DNA of 64,000 nt from Mesorhizobium sp. M2A.F.Ca.ET.046.03.2.1 (lineage in GTDB: Bacteria; Pseudomonadota; Alphaproteobacteria; Rhizobiales; Rhizobiaceae), in contig NZ_CP034449.1 in the NCBI RefSeq assembly GCF_003952425.1, positions 2,480,001 to 2,544,000 of the forward strand, given 5' to 3'. The first letter of the stretch is position 1. Every line of letters starts with the position of its first letter. Below the pieces are notes generated by a model. That model saw nothing but the letters and a program-made list of their open reading frames with translations, was not told where the DNA came from and did no database searches. Of this stretch, positions 37,701-47,682 are shown piece by piece. The position numbers and the translations under genes are program-made.

Positions 37701-39487
37701 TCGAGTTCATCGCGCAGAACATGGCGCCGATCATGTTCGCCTCGCTGATCATCTTCCTTTTGATCGGCTACCCCGTCGCCTTCTCGCTCGCCGCCAACGG
37801 CCTGCTGTTCTTCTTCATCGGCGTGCTGGTCTCGCCCTATTCCGGCGGGTCGATCAACCTCGCCTGGCCGCTGCTGCATGCGCTGCCGGACAATTTCTAC
37901 GGCACCAGGGTGATGTCCAACGACACGCTGCTGGCGATACCGTTCTTCACCTTCATGGGCATCGTGCTCGAACGATCCGGCATGGCCGAGGACCTTCTCG
38001 ACACGATCGGCCAGCTGTTCGGGCCGATCCGCGGCGGCCTTGCCTATGCGGTCATCTTCGTCGGCGCGCTGTTGGCCGCAACCACCGGCGTGGTGGCGGC
38101 CTCGGTCATCGCCATGGGGCTGATCTCCCTGCCGATCATGTTGCGCTACGGCTATGACCGCAGGGTCGCCTCCGGCGTCATCGCGGCTTCCGGCACGCTC
38201 GCGCAGATCATCCCGCCCTCGCTGGTGCTGATCGTGCTCGCCGACCAGCTCGGCCGCTCGGTCGGCGACATGTATGCCGGCGCGTTGATCCCGGGCATCG
38301 TGCTGACCGGTATCTACATGCTCTACATCCTGATCATTTCGATCGTCCGGCCGAACTCGATGCCGGCGCTGCCGCTCGAAGCCCGAACGCTCGGCCGCGG
38401 CGTGCTGTCGCTGATCGTGGCGCTTCTGGTTACCGGTGCGATCTCCTATGGCGCCTATCGCTATCTTGCACCGACACAGGGCGACAATGCCGACATCCTC
38501 GGCTTCGCCGTCGGGGTCATCGTCATCTATGTCGCCGCCATCGTCGACCAGCGGCTGCGCATCAACATGATGTCCAAGCTGGCGCAGCAGGTGGTAATCG
38601 TGCTGATCCCGCCGCTGGCGCTGATCTTCCTGGTGCTGGGCACGATCTTCCTCGGCATCGCCACGCCGACCGAGGGCGGCGCCATGGGTTCGGTCGGAGC
38701 ATTGATCATGGCGGCGGCCAAGGGGCGGCTGTCGCTCGACGTCGTCAAACAGGCGCTCGCCTCGACGACCAGGCTTTCCTCCTTCGTGCTGTTCATCCTG
38801 ATCGGCGCGCGCGTCTTCTCGCTGACCTTCTACGGCGTCAACGGCCACATCTGGGTCGAGCATCTGTTGATCTCGCTGCCCGGCGGCGAGACGGGCTTCC
38901 TGATCGGCGTCAACATCCTGGTCTTCGTGCTTGCCTTCTTCCTCGATTTTTTCGAGCTCGCCTTCATCATCGTGCCGCTGCTGGCGCCCGCCGCCGACAA
39001 GCTCGGCATCGACCTGATCTGGTTCGGCGTGCTGCTCGGCGTCAACATGCAGACCAGCTTCATGCATCCGCCATTCGGCTTCGCGCTGTTCTACCTGCGC
39101 TCGGTCGCGGCCCGCGTGCCTTACCTGGACAGGATCACCGGAAAGCAGATCGCGCCAGTCTCTACCGGGCAGATCTATTGGGGCGCCGTGCCGTTCGTCT
39201 GCATCCAGGTGATCATGATCGGGCTCACCATCGCCTTCCCGCAGATGGTCATGCGCTACAAGGGAGCGGCGGTGGAGCCCAGCACGATAGACCTGAAGCT
39301 GCCCGACATGCCCTCGCTGTCGCCGCTCGGCACGCCACCCACCAATAACGGCGCGGCGCCCGCCAATGGCGGCGCGCCGGCGGCGCCAGGCACGCCCGAC
39401 CTGTCGCAGCCACCGAGCTTCGGCGAAGCGCCGGCCAAACCGGCGGCGCCGGCACCCGACCTCTCGCAGCCACCCAAATTCAACTGA
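37697..39487 (+). CDS. TRAP transporter large permease (DctM) with Pro/Ala-rich tail
   Basis: 596 residues, against about 430-520 for common DctM. Twelve or more helices. Typical segments are IPFFTFMGIVLERSGMAEDLLD, ATTGVVAASVIAMGLISLPIMLRYGYDR, SGTLAQIIPPSLVLIVLADQLG and TPTEGGAMGSVGALIMA. An internal insert (about residues 225-285) and a C-terminal tail of about 75 residues rich in Pro and Ala with two DLSQPP repeats make it long. It catalyses sodium- or proton-driven uptake with DctQ and a periplasmic DctP protein. The matching DctP is probably the convergent gene at 40694. Confidence 0.94.
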   Translation: MIEFIAQNMAPIMFASLIIFLLIGYPVAFSLAANGLLFFFIGVLVSPYSGGSINLAWPLLHALPDNFYGTRVMSNDTLLAIPFFTFMGIVLERSGMAEDLLDTIGQLFGPIRGGLAYAVIFVGALLAATTGVVAASVIAMGLISLPIMLRYGYDRRVASGVIAASGTLAQIIPPSLVLIVLADQLGRSVGDMYAGALIPGIVLTGIYMLYILIISIVRPNSMPALPLEARTLGRGVLSLIVALLVTGAISYGAYRYLAPTQGDNADILGFAVGVIVIYVAAIVDQRLRINMMSKLAQQVVIVLIPPLALIFLVLGTIFLGIATPTEGGAMGSVGALIMAAAKGRLSLDVVKQALASTTRLSSFVLFILIGARVFSLTFYGVNGHIWVEHLLISLPGGETGFLIGVNILVFVLAFFLDFFELAFIIVPLLAPAADKLGIDLIWFGVLLGVNMQTSFMHPPFGFALFYLRSVAARVPYLDRITGKQIAPVSTGQIYWGAVPFVCIQVIMIGLTIAFPQMVMRYKGAAVEPSTIDLKLPDMPSLSPLGTPPTNNGAAPANGGAPAAPGTPDLSQPPSFGEAPAKPAAPAPDLSQPPKFN

Positions 39488-39499
39488 GGCGAGCGGACC

Positions 39500-40528
39500 A
39501 TGAGAGCCGTGCGGCTGGAGGCGGTAGGCAAGATCGCGCTGCGCGAGGTCCCCAAACCCTTTCCCGGGCCCGAGCACGTTCTCGTGCGCATCGAAGCCTG
39601 CGGCGTCTGCGGCACCGACCGGCACCTTTTCCACGGCGAGTTCCCCTGCACGCCGCCGGTGACGCTCGGCCATGAATTCTCCGGCATTGTCGAAGCCGTC
39701 GGCGCGGCAGTGTCCGGCATTGCGATCGGCGACCGCGTCACCGGCGATCCCAACATCGCCTGCGGACGCTGCGCCCACTGCCATGCCGGCCGCGTCAATC
39801 TCTGCAGCAATCTCAGCGCCATCGGCATCCATCGCGACGGCGGCTTCGCCGACTATGTGCTGATGCCGCACAGGCAGGCGTTCCGGCTACCCCCGAACCT
39901 AAGACCGACGCATGGCGCCTTCTGCGAGCCGCTGGCCTGCTGCCTGCACGGCGTCGACCTGGCAGCGATCCGGCCGGGCGCGTCGGTCGTGGTGCTCGGC
40001 GGCGGCGTCATCGGCCTGCTCGTCGTGCAACTGGCGAAGCTCGCCGGTGCTGCGACCATCATCCTGTCGACCAGGCAGGCCTCGCGCCGCGCGCTTGCCG
40101 AGGAGCTCGGCGCGACGGCAACGGTGGATCCAAGCGCCGGCGATCCGGTCGCAGCCATCGCCGGCCCGAATGGCCTGGCGCCCGGCGGCGTCGACATGGT
40201 GCTGGAGTGCGCTGGCGTGCGCGACACGGTCGAACAGTCGATGCGGATTGCCAAAGCCGGCGGCACGGTCGTGATCGTCGGCGTGGTGCCGCAAGGCATG
40301 AAGGTGGAGATCGAGCCGTTCGATCTTTTGTTTCGCGAATTGAAGGTGCTCGGCTCCTTCCTCAACCCGTTCACGCATGGCCGGGCGGCGCAGTTGATTG
40401 CCTCCGGGGCGATCGAGATCGATAGGCTGATCTCAAGGCAGGTCAGCTTGGAAGAGGCTCCAGACGTCATCGCCAATCCGCCGGCGCCGGGCGAGGTCAA
40501 GGTGCTGGTGGTGCCGGGACGAGGCTGA
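39500..40528 (+). CDS. Zinc-dependent medium-chain alcohol dehydrogenase
   Basis: 342 residues. Catalytic zinc ligands lie in EACGVCGTDRHLFHG (about residues 33-47) and GHEFSG; the structural zinc site is CGRCAHCHAGRVNLC. The NAD-binding turn is VVLGGGVIGLLVVQLAKLAGA. The sequence is close to sorbitol/threonine/2,3-butanediol dehydrogenases, so the substrate is uncertain. Twelve bases after the DctM gene, so likely in the same operon and acting on the imported compound. Confidence 0.9.
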   Translation: MRAVRLEAVGKIALREVPKPFPGPEHVLVRIEACGVCGTDRHLFHGEFPCTPPVTLGHEFSGIVEAVGAAVSGIAIGDRVTGDPNIACGRCAHCHAGRVNLCSNLSAIGIHRDGGFADYVLMPHRQAFRLPPNLRPTHGAFCEPLACCLHGVDLAAIRPGASVVVLGGGVIGLLVVQLAKLAGAATIILSTRQASRRALAEELGATATVDPSAGDPVAAIAGPNGLAPGGVDMVLECAGVRDTVEQSMRIAKAGGTVVIVGVVPQGMKVEIEPFDLLFRELKVLGSFLNPFTHGRAAQLIASGAIEIDRLISRQVSLEEAPDVIANPPAPGEVKVLVVPGRG

Positions 40529-40540
40529 GACGCAGTTCTC

Positions 40541-40682
40541 CCTTCTCCCCTTGTGGGAGAAGGTGTCGCCGAAGGCGACGGATGAGGGGTGCTCCAGCTT
40601 GGCGCGGACGGCACTCCGTCCAACACCCCTCATCCGTCTCGGCGCTGCGCGCCGATCCACCTTCTCCCACAAGGGGAGAAGG
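40541..40682. repeat. Long palindromic repeat, family R3
   Basis: Outer arms CCTTCTCCCCTTGTGGGAGA.. and ..CACCTTCTCCCACAAGGGGAGAAGG pair over about 25 bp. Inner parts GACGGATGAGGGGTG/CACCCCTCATCCGTC also pair. A related element is at 60063, and a small fragment at 50663. Located between convergent genes. Confidence 0.85.
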
Positions 40683-40693
40683 TAAGGGCAAGC

Positions 40694-41950
<1,257 letters not shown>

Positions 41951-42049
41951 CTAACGCTCACTTCCCTGGCCCATGCGAGGCGGCCAAACTTGCCATGGAA
42001 AAGCCGCGTCGGATCGCTTATTTTATAGGCAGAACAATTCCTTGGCCTG

Positions 42050-42841
42050 ATGGAAACCAAACTCAAAATGCAGCAACCGCTCGTCGCCGTCTCAACCGAC
42101 GTCCGCCAGTTCGACAACTACAGCTGGCACGCCGCGCCCCAGCAGTATCTGGAAGCGGCTGTGGCCGGCGCCGGCGTGTTCCCGCTGCTGGTGCCGTCCT
42201 TCGGCGACCGGCTCGACCTCGACGAATTGCTGTCGGCAGTCGACGGCGTCATGCTGACGGGTTCGAAATCCAATGTGCATCCCTCGCTTTATGACGGCGA
42301 CCCGAGCGAGGCCAACGGTCCCTACGATCAGGCGCGCGATGCCACGACGCTGCCGCTGATCCGCAAGGCGCTCGAGCGCGGCGTGCCGGTGCTTGCGATC
42401 TGCCGCGGCATCCAGGAGCTGAACGTGGCGCTGGGCGGCACGCTGGGCACCGAAATCCAGGAGCGCGAAGGCTCGCTCGACCATCGCGCGCCGGTGAGCG
42501 ACAATCAGGACGAGCGCTTCGCCATCCATCAGACGGTCTCGATCAAGCCGGGCAGCTGCTTAGCCGGCGTGTTCGGCGCCGGCGACATCAAGGTCAACTC
42601 CTTGCATCGGCAGGGGATCGACCGACTCGGCTCGAAACTGCAAATCGAGGCTTTGGCCACCGACGGCACGATCGAAGCGGTTTCCGTCAAGGACGCCCGC
42701 GCCTTCGCGGTCGGCGTGCAATGGCACCCCGAATACTGGGTGAAGTCGGACAGCAATTCCGCCAAGATCTTCAAGGCCTTCGGAGATGCCGTGCGGCTGC
42801 ACGCGGCGGCAAAAGCAGGCGCGCGCGCCGCGGCGGAGTAG
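42050..42841 (+). CDS. Gamma-glutamyl-GABA hydrolase family protein (class I glutamine amidotransferase-like)
   Basis: 263 residues. The nucleophile Cys is in VLAICRGIQELNVALGG (about residue 122), the His in FAVGVQWHPEYWV near residue 225, and the catalytic Glu in HPEY. GVMLTGSKSNVHPSLY is the substrate loop. PuuD-type enzymes release GABA from gamma-glutamyl-GABA in putrescine breakdown. A gamma-glutamyl ligase homologue lies 11 kb away at 53743. The start is uncertain: ATG 42050 or ATG 42068 both lack a good ribosome site. Confidence 0.85.
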   Translation: METKLKMQQPLVAVSTDVRQFDNYSWHAAPQQYLEAAVAGAGVFPLLVPSFGDRLDLDELLSAVDGVMLTGSKSNVHPSLYDGDPSEANGPYDQARDATTLPLIRKALERGVPVLAICRGIQELNVALGGTLGTEIQEREGSLDHRAPVSDNQDERFAIHQTVSIKPGSCLAGVFGAGDIKVNSLHRQGIDRLGSKLQIEALATDGTIEAVSVKDARAFAVGVQWHPEYWVKSDSNSAKIFKAFGDAVRLHAAAKAGARAAAE

Positions 42842-42879
42842 ATATCGATGTAGCCGCCGCTTGGTGCGAAATTCCGCGA

Positions 42880-43551
42880 TCAGAACTTGTAGCTGACGCC
42901 GAAGCGGACAGATTGCGTCGTCACGTGAGTCGGGTAAAGCCACGAGCTATCAGTCGCTGGATTGTCGGTGAACTTCCCGAAATCAGTGTAACGGTACTCG
43001 ACGCGGGTGGTCCAATTTTGCGCGAAGGCATATTCAACACCTGCGCCCAACGTCCACCCTGCCTTTGTGTGGGATGAACTATCCGCCGTCGGGCCTTCTT
43101 CATAGTGGGTTTTGAAATGAGCAACCGCGAGACCGCCGGTTGCGTACAGCAATGCCGGTCCCATCGCATAGCCCAAGCGGGCTCGAAGCGAACCCTGGAC
43201 ATCGATCTTGGTGTCGATCGTGCCGGCAAACACCGAATCGACTGAACCGCTCATTCCGGAGGCTTCGATGTCGGCTTCGCCGCCGAGAACGAACGAACCG
43301 TAAGCTTGGTTGTAGCCAAGATGGATACCGCCGAGCACTCCGTTGGATTTCCAGGAGTCGGCCCAATCCGAATTGCCACTCGATATCGACTGATCATGGC
43401 TATCGACGTGGCCCCAACCATAGCCTAGTTGGACGCCAACATAGGCGCCGCTCCAGTCATAGATCGCCGGAGCGGCGGAAAGCGCATCCGCGGCAAAAGC
43501 GCTACCCGGAAGGGCAGCAAGAATAGCAGAAGCCAACAAAATCGATTTCAT
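42880..43551 (-). CDS. Outer membrane beta-barrel protein (Omp25/31-like)
   Basis: 223 residues with a Sec signal (MKSILLASAILAALPGSAFA). The mature protein has YDWSGAYVGVQLGYGWG, VLGGIHLGYNQAYGSFVLGGEADIE, GSLRARLGYAMGPALLYATGGLA, and ends TQSVRFGVSYKF with the terminal Phe recognised by the BAM machinery. This is the OMP_b-brl/Omp31 porin-like family common in Rhizobiales, probably an eight-stranded barrel. The upstream longer frame lacks sense before the signal, so ATG 43551 is used. Confidence 0.92.
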   Translation of the reverse strand: MKSILLASAILAALPGSAFAADALSAAPAIYDWSGAYVGVQLGYGWGHVDSHDQSISSGNSDWADSWKSNGVLGGIHLGYNQAYGSFVLGGEADIEASGMSGSVDSVFAGTIDTKIDVQGSLRARLGYAMGPALLYATGGLAVAHFKTHYEEGPTADSSSHTKAGWTLGAGVEYAFAQNWTTRVEYRYTDFGKFTDNPATDSSWLYPTHVTTQSVRFGVSYKF

Positions 43552-43882
43552 GGACCCACCCCGTGTTTCGCGGCAGTGTAGACCGCTTCGATTGCAGCGC
43601 AATATAGCCGGGCATCCGGAAGATGCTTTCTTATCTGAAGTTGCACAAAAACCACGCTGGCTCCCGTCTGGTGGCCGGTGGACGCCAATGACACCCGGCA
43701 GAGCCAGCCCGTAACCAGCTTCATGCCGCTTCTCCACACTCGATCATGTATGGAGAATGATTTCAAAGCCTTAAGCGGGAGATAATGGGCCGGCTAAAGC
43801 ATTAACAAATGTGGCGAAGCGCCCGGAACGGTTGAACGTTCCATAGGCTGCGAAAGCCCCCTCAGACGTCCCTGGAATTGTT
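43552..43882. other. Upstream region of the outer membrane protein gene
   Basis: 331 bases without a supportable gene. It must hold the promoter of the minus-strand omp gene, but no convincing -35/-10 pair was found. A fragment of the R1 repeat (CTGGAATTG) is at about 43869-43877. Confidence 0.5.
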
Positions 43883-44866
43883 TTACCCGCGCGCCTTGAC
43901 GTTGATCGTCTCCGGCACGGGCGTCAGCGGCCGGCGCTCGGTGAACCAGGCGACGAGATTGTCGACGCAAAGATCCGCCATGGCGCGGCGGGTGTGGACG
44001 GACGCCGAGCCGACATGCGGCAGAAGCGAGGCATTGGCAGCGTCGAGCAGGGCCCGTGGCACGTTCGGTTCGTCGGCAAAGACGTCGAGCCCCGCGGCGG
44101 CGATGGTACCGCTCTTCAGGGCGGCCGCCAGTGCTGTCTCGTCCACCGCCGAGCCACGGCCGATATTGACGAAGACGCCGTTCGAACCCAGCGCCGACAA
44201 GATTTCGGCATTGACCGCTTTCTCCGTGGAGGCGCCACCCGGCGCGATGCAGATCAGCGTGTCGACGGCCTCGGCAAGGCCTTTCAAAGTGGCATGATAT
44301 TCGTAAGGCACGCCTTCGACCCTGCGGCGATTGTGGTAAGCGATCGGCAGGCCGAAGGCTTCAAGGCGGCGGGCGACGGCGCGGCCGATGCGGCCCATGC
44401 CGAAAATGCCGACGCTGCGGCCGCGCAAGGTAAGCCGGCTCAGGCGATAATTACCCTTCTTCACCCAGTCGCCGTCGCGCAGCCACTTCTCGGCGGCGTA
44501 GAGCTCGCGCACGGTGTTGATCAAAAGACCAATGGCGGTGTCGGCGACCTCCTCGCTCAGGACGTCGGGCGTGTTGGTGACCATGACGCCGCGCTTGGCC
44601 GCGTGATTGGCATCCACCGAATCATAGCCGACGCCGAAACTGGCGATGATCTCAAGGTTGGGCAGCGCGTCGATGATCGCCGCGTTGATGCCCGCGTAGG
44701 AGGCGATGCCGCGCACAGTGGCGCGCATCTCTTCCGTGACCAGCGAAGGGTCGGCGCGTTCGATGCGCACAAGCTTGAACGCCCTGTCTAGGCGGCTGAC
44801 GGCATGGTCGTTGAAATCGCCAGGCACCAGGATGGCGACCGGCAATTTTCCTTCTGCAATGGTCAT
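43883..44866 (-). CDS. D-2-hydroxyacid dehydrogenase (hydroxypyruvate/glyoxylate reductase type)
   Basis: 327 residues. The substrate domain has ASFGVGYDSVDANHAAKRGV. The NAD(P)-binding turn GIFGMGRIGRAVARRLEAFG is near residue 155, followed by HNRRR, which suggests NADPH preference. Catalytic Arg (FVNIGRGSAVDE), Glu (DVFADEPNVP) and His (LLPHVGSAS) are present. The family reduces glyoxylate, hydroxypyruvate or 2-ketogluconate. Its ATG overlaps the stop of the LacI gene (ATGA), so that regulator probably controls it. Confidence 0.92.
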   Translation of the reverse strand: MTIAEGKLPVAILVPGDFNDHAVSRLDRAFKLVRIERADPSLVTEEMRATVRGIASYAGINAAIIDALPNLEIIASFGVGYDSVDANHAAKRGVMVTNTPDVLSEEVADTAIGLLINTVRELYAAEKWLRDGDWVKKGNYRLSRLTLRGRSVGIFGMGRIGRAVARRLEAFGLPIAYHNRRRVEGVPYEYHATLKGLAEAVDTLICIAPGGASTEKAVNAEILSALGSNGVFVNIGRGSAVDETALAAALKSGTIAAAGLDVFADEPNVPRALLDAANASLLPHVGSASVHTRRAMADLCVDNLVAWFTERRPLTPVPETINVKARG

Positions 44867-45885
44867 GCACGCTCCACCGGCTTGCCGGTCGACTGCCGCA
44901 CATGCAGTTCCGGCTTGATCAGTTCCTGCGATGGCCGCACCGCCTGCCCGTTCAATTTGTCGAGCAAGGCGCTCGCGGCGCGGCGGCCGACCTCGCGCTG
45001 GCCGTTCCAGACCGTGGTCAGGGCCGGCGTTGCGATTGCCGCCTCCTCAAGATCGTCATAGCCGGTGACCGAGATGTCGACGCCCGGCACGAGGCCGGCC
45101 CGCGCGATGCCGTTCATCAACCCGATCGCGACCAGATCGTTCCAGCAGCAGGCGGCGGTGGGCTTGTCCTTCAGCGCCAGAAACTGCCCCGCGGCTTCGA
45201 AGCCGGCCTGCTTGGTGCGGGGGCCGGGAATGCGCCAGGACGGCTTCACCTCCAGGCCGGCCGCCTCCATGGCGTTGAGATAGCCCTGGTAACGGTCGCG
45301 ACCGGTCGAGGTCTGGTCGGTGCCGCCGACCATGGCGATGCGCTTGTGGCCGAGCGAGATCAGATGATTGGTGGCAAGTGCGGTGCCATAGGCATCGTCG
45401 CCGCGGAACACCGGCACGTCGGCGCCGGCGACGCTGCGCGCGATCAGCACCGCCGGCAGGCCGTTTTCTTCGGCCATGATGATGTCCTCGGCCGGCGTGC
45501 CTATGGCCGGCGACATGATGACGCCGTCGGCGCCGAGCTGCAGCAGCGTGTCGATGAAGGTGCGCTGCTTTTCCAGCTGGTCGTAGTGATTGGACAGGAT
45601 GAAGGTCTGGCGGCTGCGGTCGAGCTCGCTTTCGATCGAGCGCAGTATCTCGGCGAAGAAGGGGTTCATGATGTCGTGCACGACGACGCCGACGATGCCG
45701 GAGCGCGAGGTGCGCAGCGAGGCGGCGCGGCGGTTGTAGATATAGCCGATGGCGCGCGCGTGCTCCTTGATGCGCTCCCGCGTGGCGCCGGCCACCAGCG
45801 GGCTGTCGCGCAGCGCCAGCGATACCGTTGCCGTGGAGACGCCGAGCGCATCCGCGATCGTCGAAAGCTTGATCTTCTGTGCCAG
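44863..45885 (-). CDS. LacI family transcriptional regulator, probable CTG start
   Basis: 340 residues, the typical LacI length, if read from CTG at 45885. The helix-turn-helix KLSTIADALGVSTATVSLAL is complete only with this start; the first ATG-type start in frame (45795) would cut it off. GGGGAG lies about 9 bases upstream of the CTG, and relatives begin with Met at this very residue followed by A-x-K-I-K-L. The hinge and effector domain follow (YIYNRRAASLRTSRSGIVGVVVHDIMNPFFAEIL). It represses a sugar or sugar-acid pathway, likely including the overlapping dehydrogenase gene. Confidence 0.88.
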   Translation of the reverse strand: MAQKIKLSTIADALGVSTATVSLALRDSPLVAGATRERIKEHARAIGYIYNRRAASLRTSRSGIVGVVVHDIMNPFFAEILRSIESELDRSRQTFILSNHYDQLEKQRTFIDTLLQLGADGVIMSPAIGTPAEDIIMAEENGLPAVLIARSVAGADVPVFRGDDAYGTALATNHLISLGHKRIAMVGGTDQTSTGRDRYQGYLNAMEAAGLEVKPSWRIPGPRTKQAGFEAAGQFLALKDKPTAACCWNDLVAIGLMNGIARAGLVPGVDISVTGYDDLEEAAIATPALTTVWNGQREVGRRAASALLDKLNGQAVRPSQELIKPELHVRQSTGKPVERA

Positions 45886-45951
45886 CGCCCTTCGCTCCCC
45901 AGGGTCTTTAAACTGTTTAAATTCGGCCTTATGCCATCGATCGGGAGCAAA

Positions 45952-46893
45952 TCAAAGTTTTTTCGCCAGCGCCTCGGCCTCGGTGTCGAGCGAGGCGGAG
46001 TTGCGCACGCGAAGCCGGTGCTCGCGGTGGATGATATAGAGGCCACTGGCAACGATGATGGCGGCGCCCAGCAAGGTCCAGCGATCGGGGAACTGGTGGA
46101 AGATCAGCCAGCCTGAGATGATCATCCACACCATCTGCGAATAGGGGAAAGGCGCCAGCTGCGTCGTGGTCGCCAGGCGATAGGCCCGGACCAGCAGATA
46201 GTGGCCGCCGGCGCCGAAGACGCCCAGCATCAGGACGATGAACCATTGAAAGCCGCCGTGCGGCAGCGCGGGCGCAAAGGCAAGCATCGGGGCCAGCAGC
46301 ACCGACGGCGCCAGCGCCGAGAACAATATCAGGCTCTCCGATGTTTCGGTCGAGGACATACGCCGCGTCATAATGACGTAGAAGGAGTTCGACAGCATCG
46401 AGCACAGCGCGAAGAGATGGCCGATGCCGAACACGCCCACGCCGGGCCTGGTGATGATCAGGACACCGACAAAGCCGGTGAGGATCGCCAGCCAGCGCCG
46501 CCAGCCGGCCCATTCGCCGAGCAGCGGGCCGGCAAGGGCGGTGATGACCATCGGGCCAAAGAAATAGATCGACGTCGTCTCGGCCAGCTGCAGCGTCTTC
46601 AGCGCCAGGATGTTGAACATGGTCGAGCCGAAAAGCATGCAGCCGCGCAATATATGCGCCGGCAGGTTGTTGGCGCGAAAGCGCGCCGGCTCGCGCCAGC
46701 CGCGCAGGAAGACGCCGACGAGCAAGACATGGACGGTGAAGCGGGCCCAGGCGACGATCAGCGCCGATACGCCGGCCAGCACCAGATATTTGCTGGAGGT
46801 GTCGAGAAAGGTGAAGCAGACATAGACGCAAAGCATCAAAAGCATCGCCGCGGGCGGCGTTGCGCTGTCGTCGTTGTTTTTGGGAATGCTCAA
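45952..46893 (-). CDS. DMT (EamA) family transporter
   Basis: About 313 residues with ten hydrophobic helices in two EamA repeats (ALIVAWARFTVHVLLVGVFL, AETTSIYFFGPMVITALAGPLLGEW in the first; TQLAPFPYSQMVWMIISGWLIFHQFPD in the second). These drug/metabolite exporters move small organic compounds across the inner membrane. The start is unclear: TTG 46893 (MSIPKNNDD) is a guess. The first ATG (46839) falls at the edge of the first helix. Neither has a good ribosome site. Confidence 0.85.
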   Translation of the reverse strand: MSIPKNNDDSATPPAAMLLMLCVYVCFTFLDTSSKYLVLAGVSALIVAWARFTVHVLLVGVFLRGWREPARFRANNLPAHILRGCMLFGSTMFNILALKTLQLAETTSIYFFGPMVITALAGPLLGEWAGWRRWLAILTGFVGVLIITRPGVGVFGIGHLFALCSMLSNSFYVIMTRRMSSTETSESLILFSALAPSVLLAPMLAFAPALPHGGFQWFIVLMLGVFGAGGHYLLVRAYRLATTTQLAPFPYSQMVWMIISGWLIFHQFPDRWTLLGAAIIVASGLYIIHREHRLRVRNSASLDTEAEALAKKL

Positions 46894-47256
46894 GGTCGGG
46901 CCGAAGGGAGGATAGACGTCCCCTTCTGCGGCAATCGCCGCTGGCCGGCAAGCCAAAAGCCCCAACAAGCGCTTTGGACAGGCTTAGAGCGCATCGCCGT
47001 CGGCGATTGGCTTGAACGGTTCCTCGCGGTTCGTCATCCACGGGCGGAGCAAGGAGCGAAGCGACGCGCGCAGACCCGAGGATCCATGCCGTTACATCGA
47101 CGCTCCAGCAACGGTGCAAAATTCTGCTCCGCTGCGAACCTCGGCGAAGGTCACGGCATGGATCCTTGGGTCTTCGCTCCGCTTCGCGTCGCTACGCCCA
47201 AGGATGACGAAGTTGGCGAGGTCGCTGCTAATCCCGAACGTTCAAGACGGATAAAA
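46894..47256. other. Gap holding an R2 repeat
   Basis: 363 bases without a gene; most of it is the R2 repeat described at 47032. The rest includes possible upstream coding frame of the DMT gene that has no ATG. Confidence 0.6.
47032..47210. repeat. Long palindromic repeat R2
   Basis: CGTCATCCACGGGCGGAGCA..AGACCCGAGGATCCATGCCG on the left, CACGGCATGGATCCTTGGG..CAAGGATGACGA on the right, with a GCAAAATTCTG core. Same family as 5501, 58031 and 63849. Confidence 0.85.
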
Positions 47257-47667
47257 TCACCCATGCATGCGGGCGCCCTTGGTGATCTTGTCGACCAGCT
47301 TCTTCTCGCCGCGCAAGGCGATGCCGACGACCTTGGCATCGTCCGGGGCGAATTCGGCGAAGACGGCGCGGTTGGCCACGTCGTGGCCGGTCGAAAACAT
47401 CTCCTCGACATAGGCGGATGTCGTCACGCCGCGCTCCAATGACCGGCGATGGATCGTGCTGAGCGTCACCGCGTCGGCCGAGAGGACGATGACCGGCTGG
47501 ACCGACATCGGATTGTAGAGGTTGCCGGCACGGTCGCGATACGGCTCGCCGATGATCTCGGGGAATTGCGCGACGATGCCGCTGGTGAGGAAGGCGGTGA
47601 CGTTGAGCTTCTGCCAGACCGGCAGATCCTCTCTGAGAACAATTGCAATTTTCGTATCGAACACCAA
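47257..47667 (-). CDS. DUF2000 family protein
   Basis: 136 residues, TTG start with CGGAG about 8 bases upstream. The family core is visible: KIAIVLREDLPVWQKLNVTAFL, NLYNPMSVQPVIVLSADA and DDAKVVGIALRGEKKLVDKIT. DUF2000 proteins are small, cytoplasmic and adopt a peptidyl-tRNA hydrolase 2-like fold; their role is unknown. Only 15 bases separate its start from that of the divergent AraC gene, so the two promoters must overlap each other's coding parts or use later starts. Confidence 0.85.
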   Translation of the reverse strand: MVFDTKIAIVLREDLPVWQKLNVTAFLTSGIVAQFPEIIGEPYRDRAGNLYNPMSVQPVIVLSADAVTLSTIHRRSLERGVTTSAYVEEMFSTGHDVANRAVFAEFAPDDAKVVGIALRGEKKLVDKITKGARMHG

Positions 47668-47682
47668 GATTGAGACTCCGGG

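Noticed and set aside
37439..39871. An 810-codon frame antisense to the TRAP permease genes
   Set aside because: The product is a low-complexity Asp/His/Arg-rich string; the sense strand has clear DctQ and DctM sequences.
43548..43766. 72-codon minus-strand frame upstream of the omp gene
   Set aside because: No ribosome site or motif, and it overlaps the omp start region in another frame.
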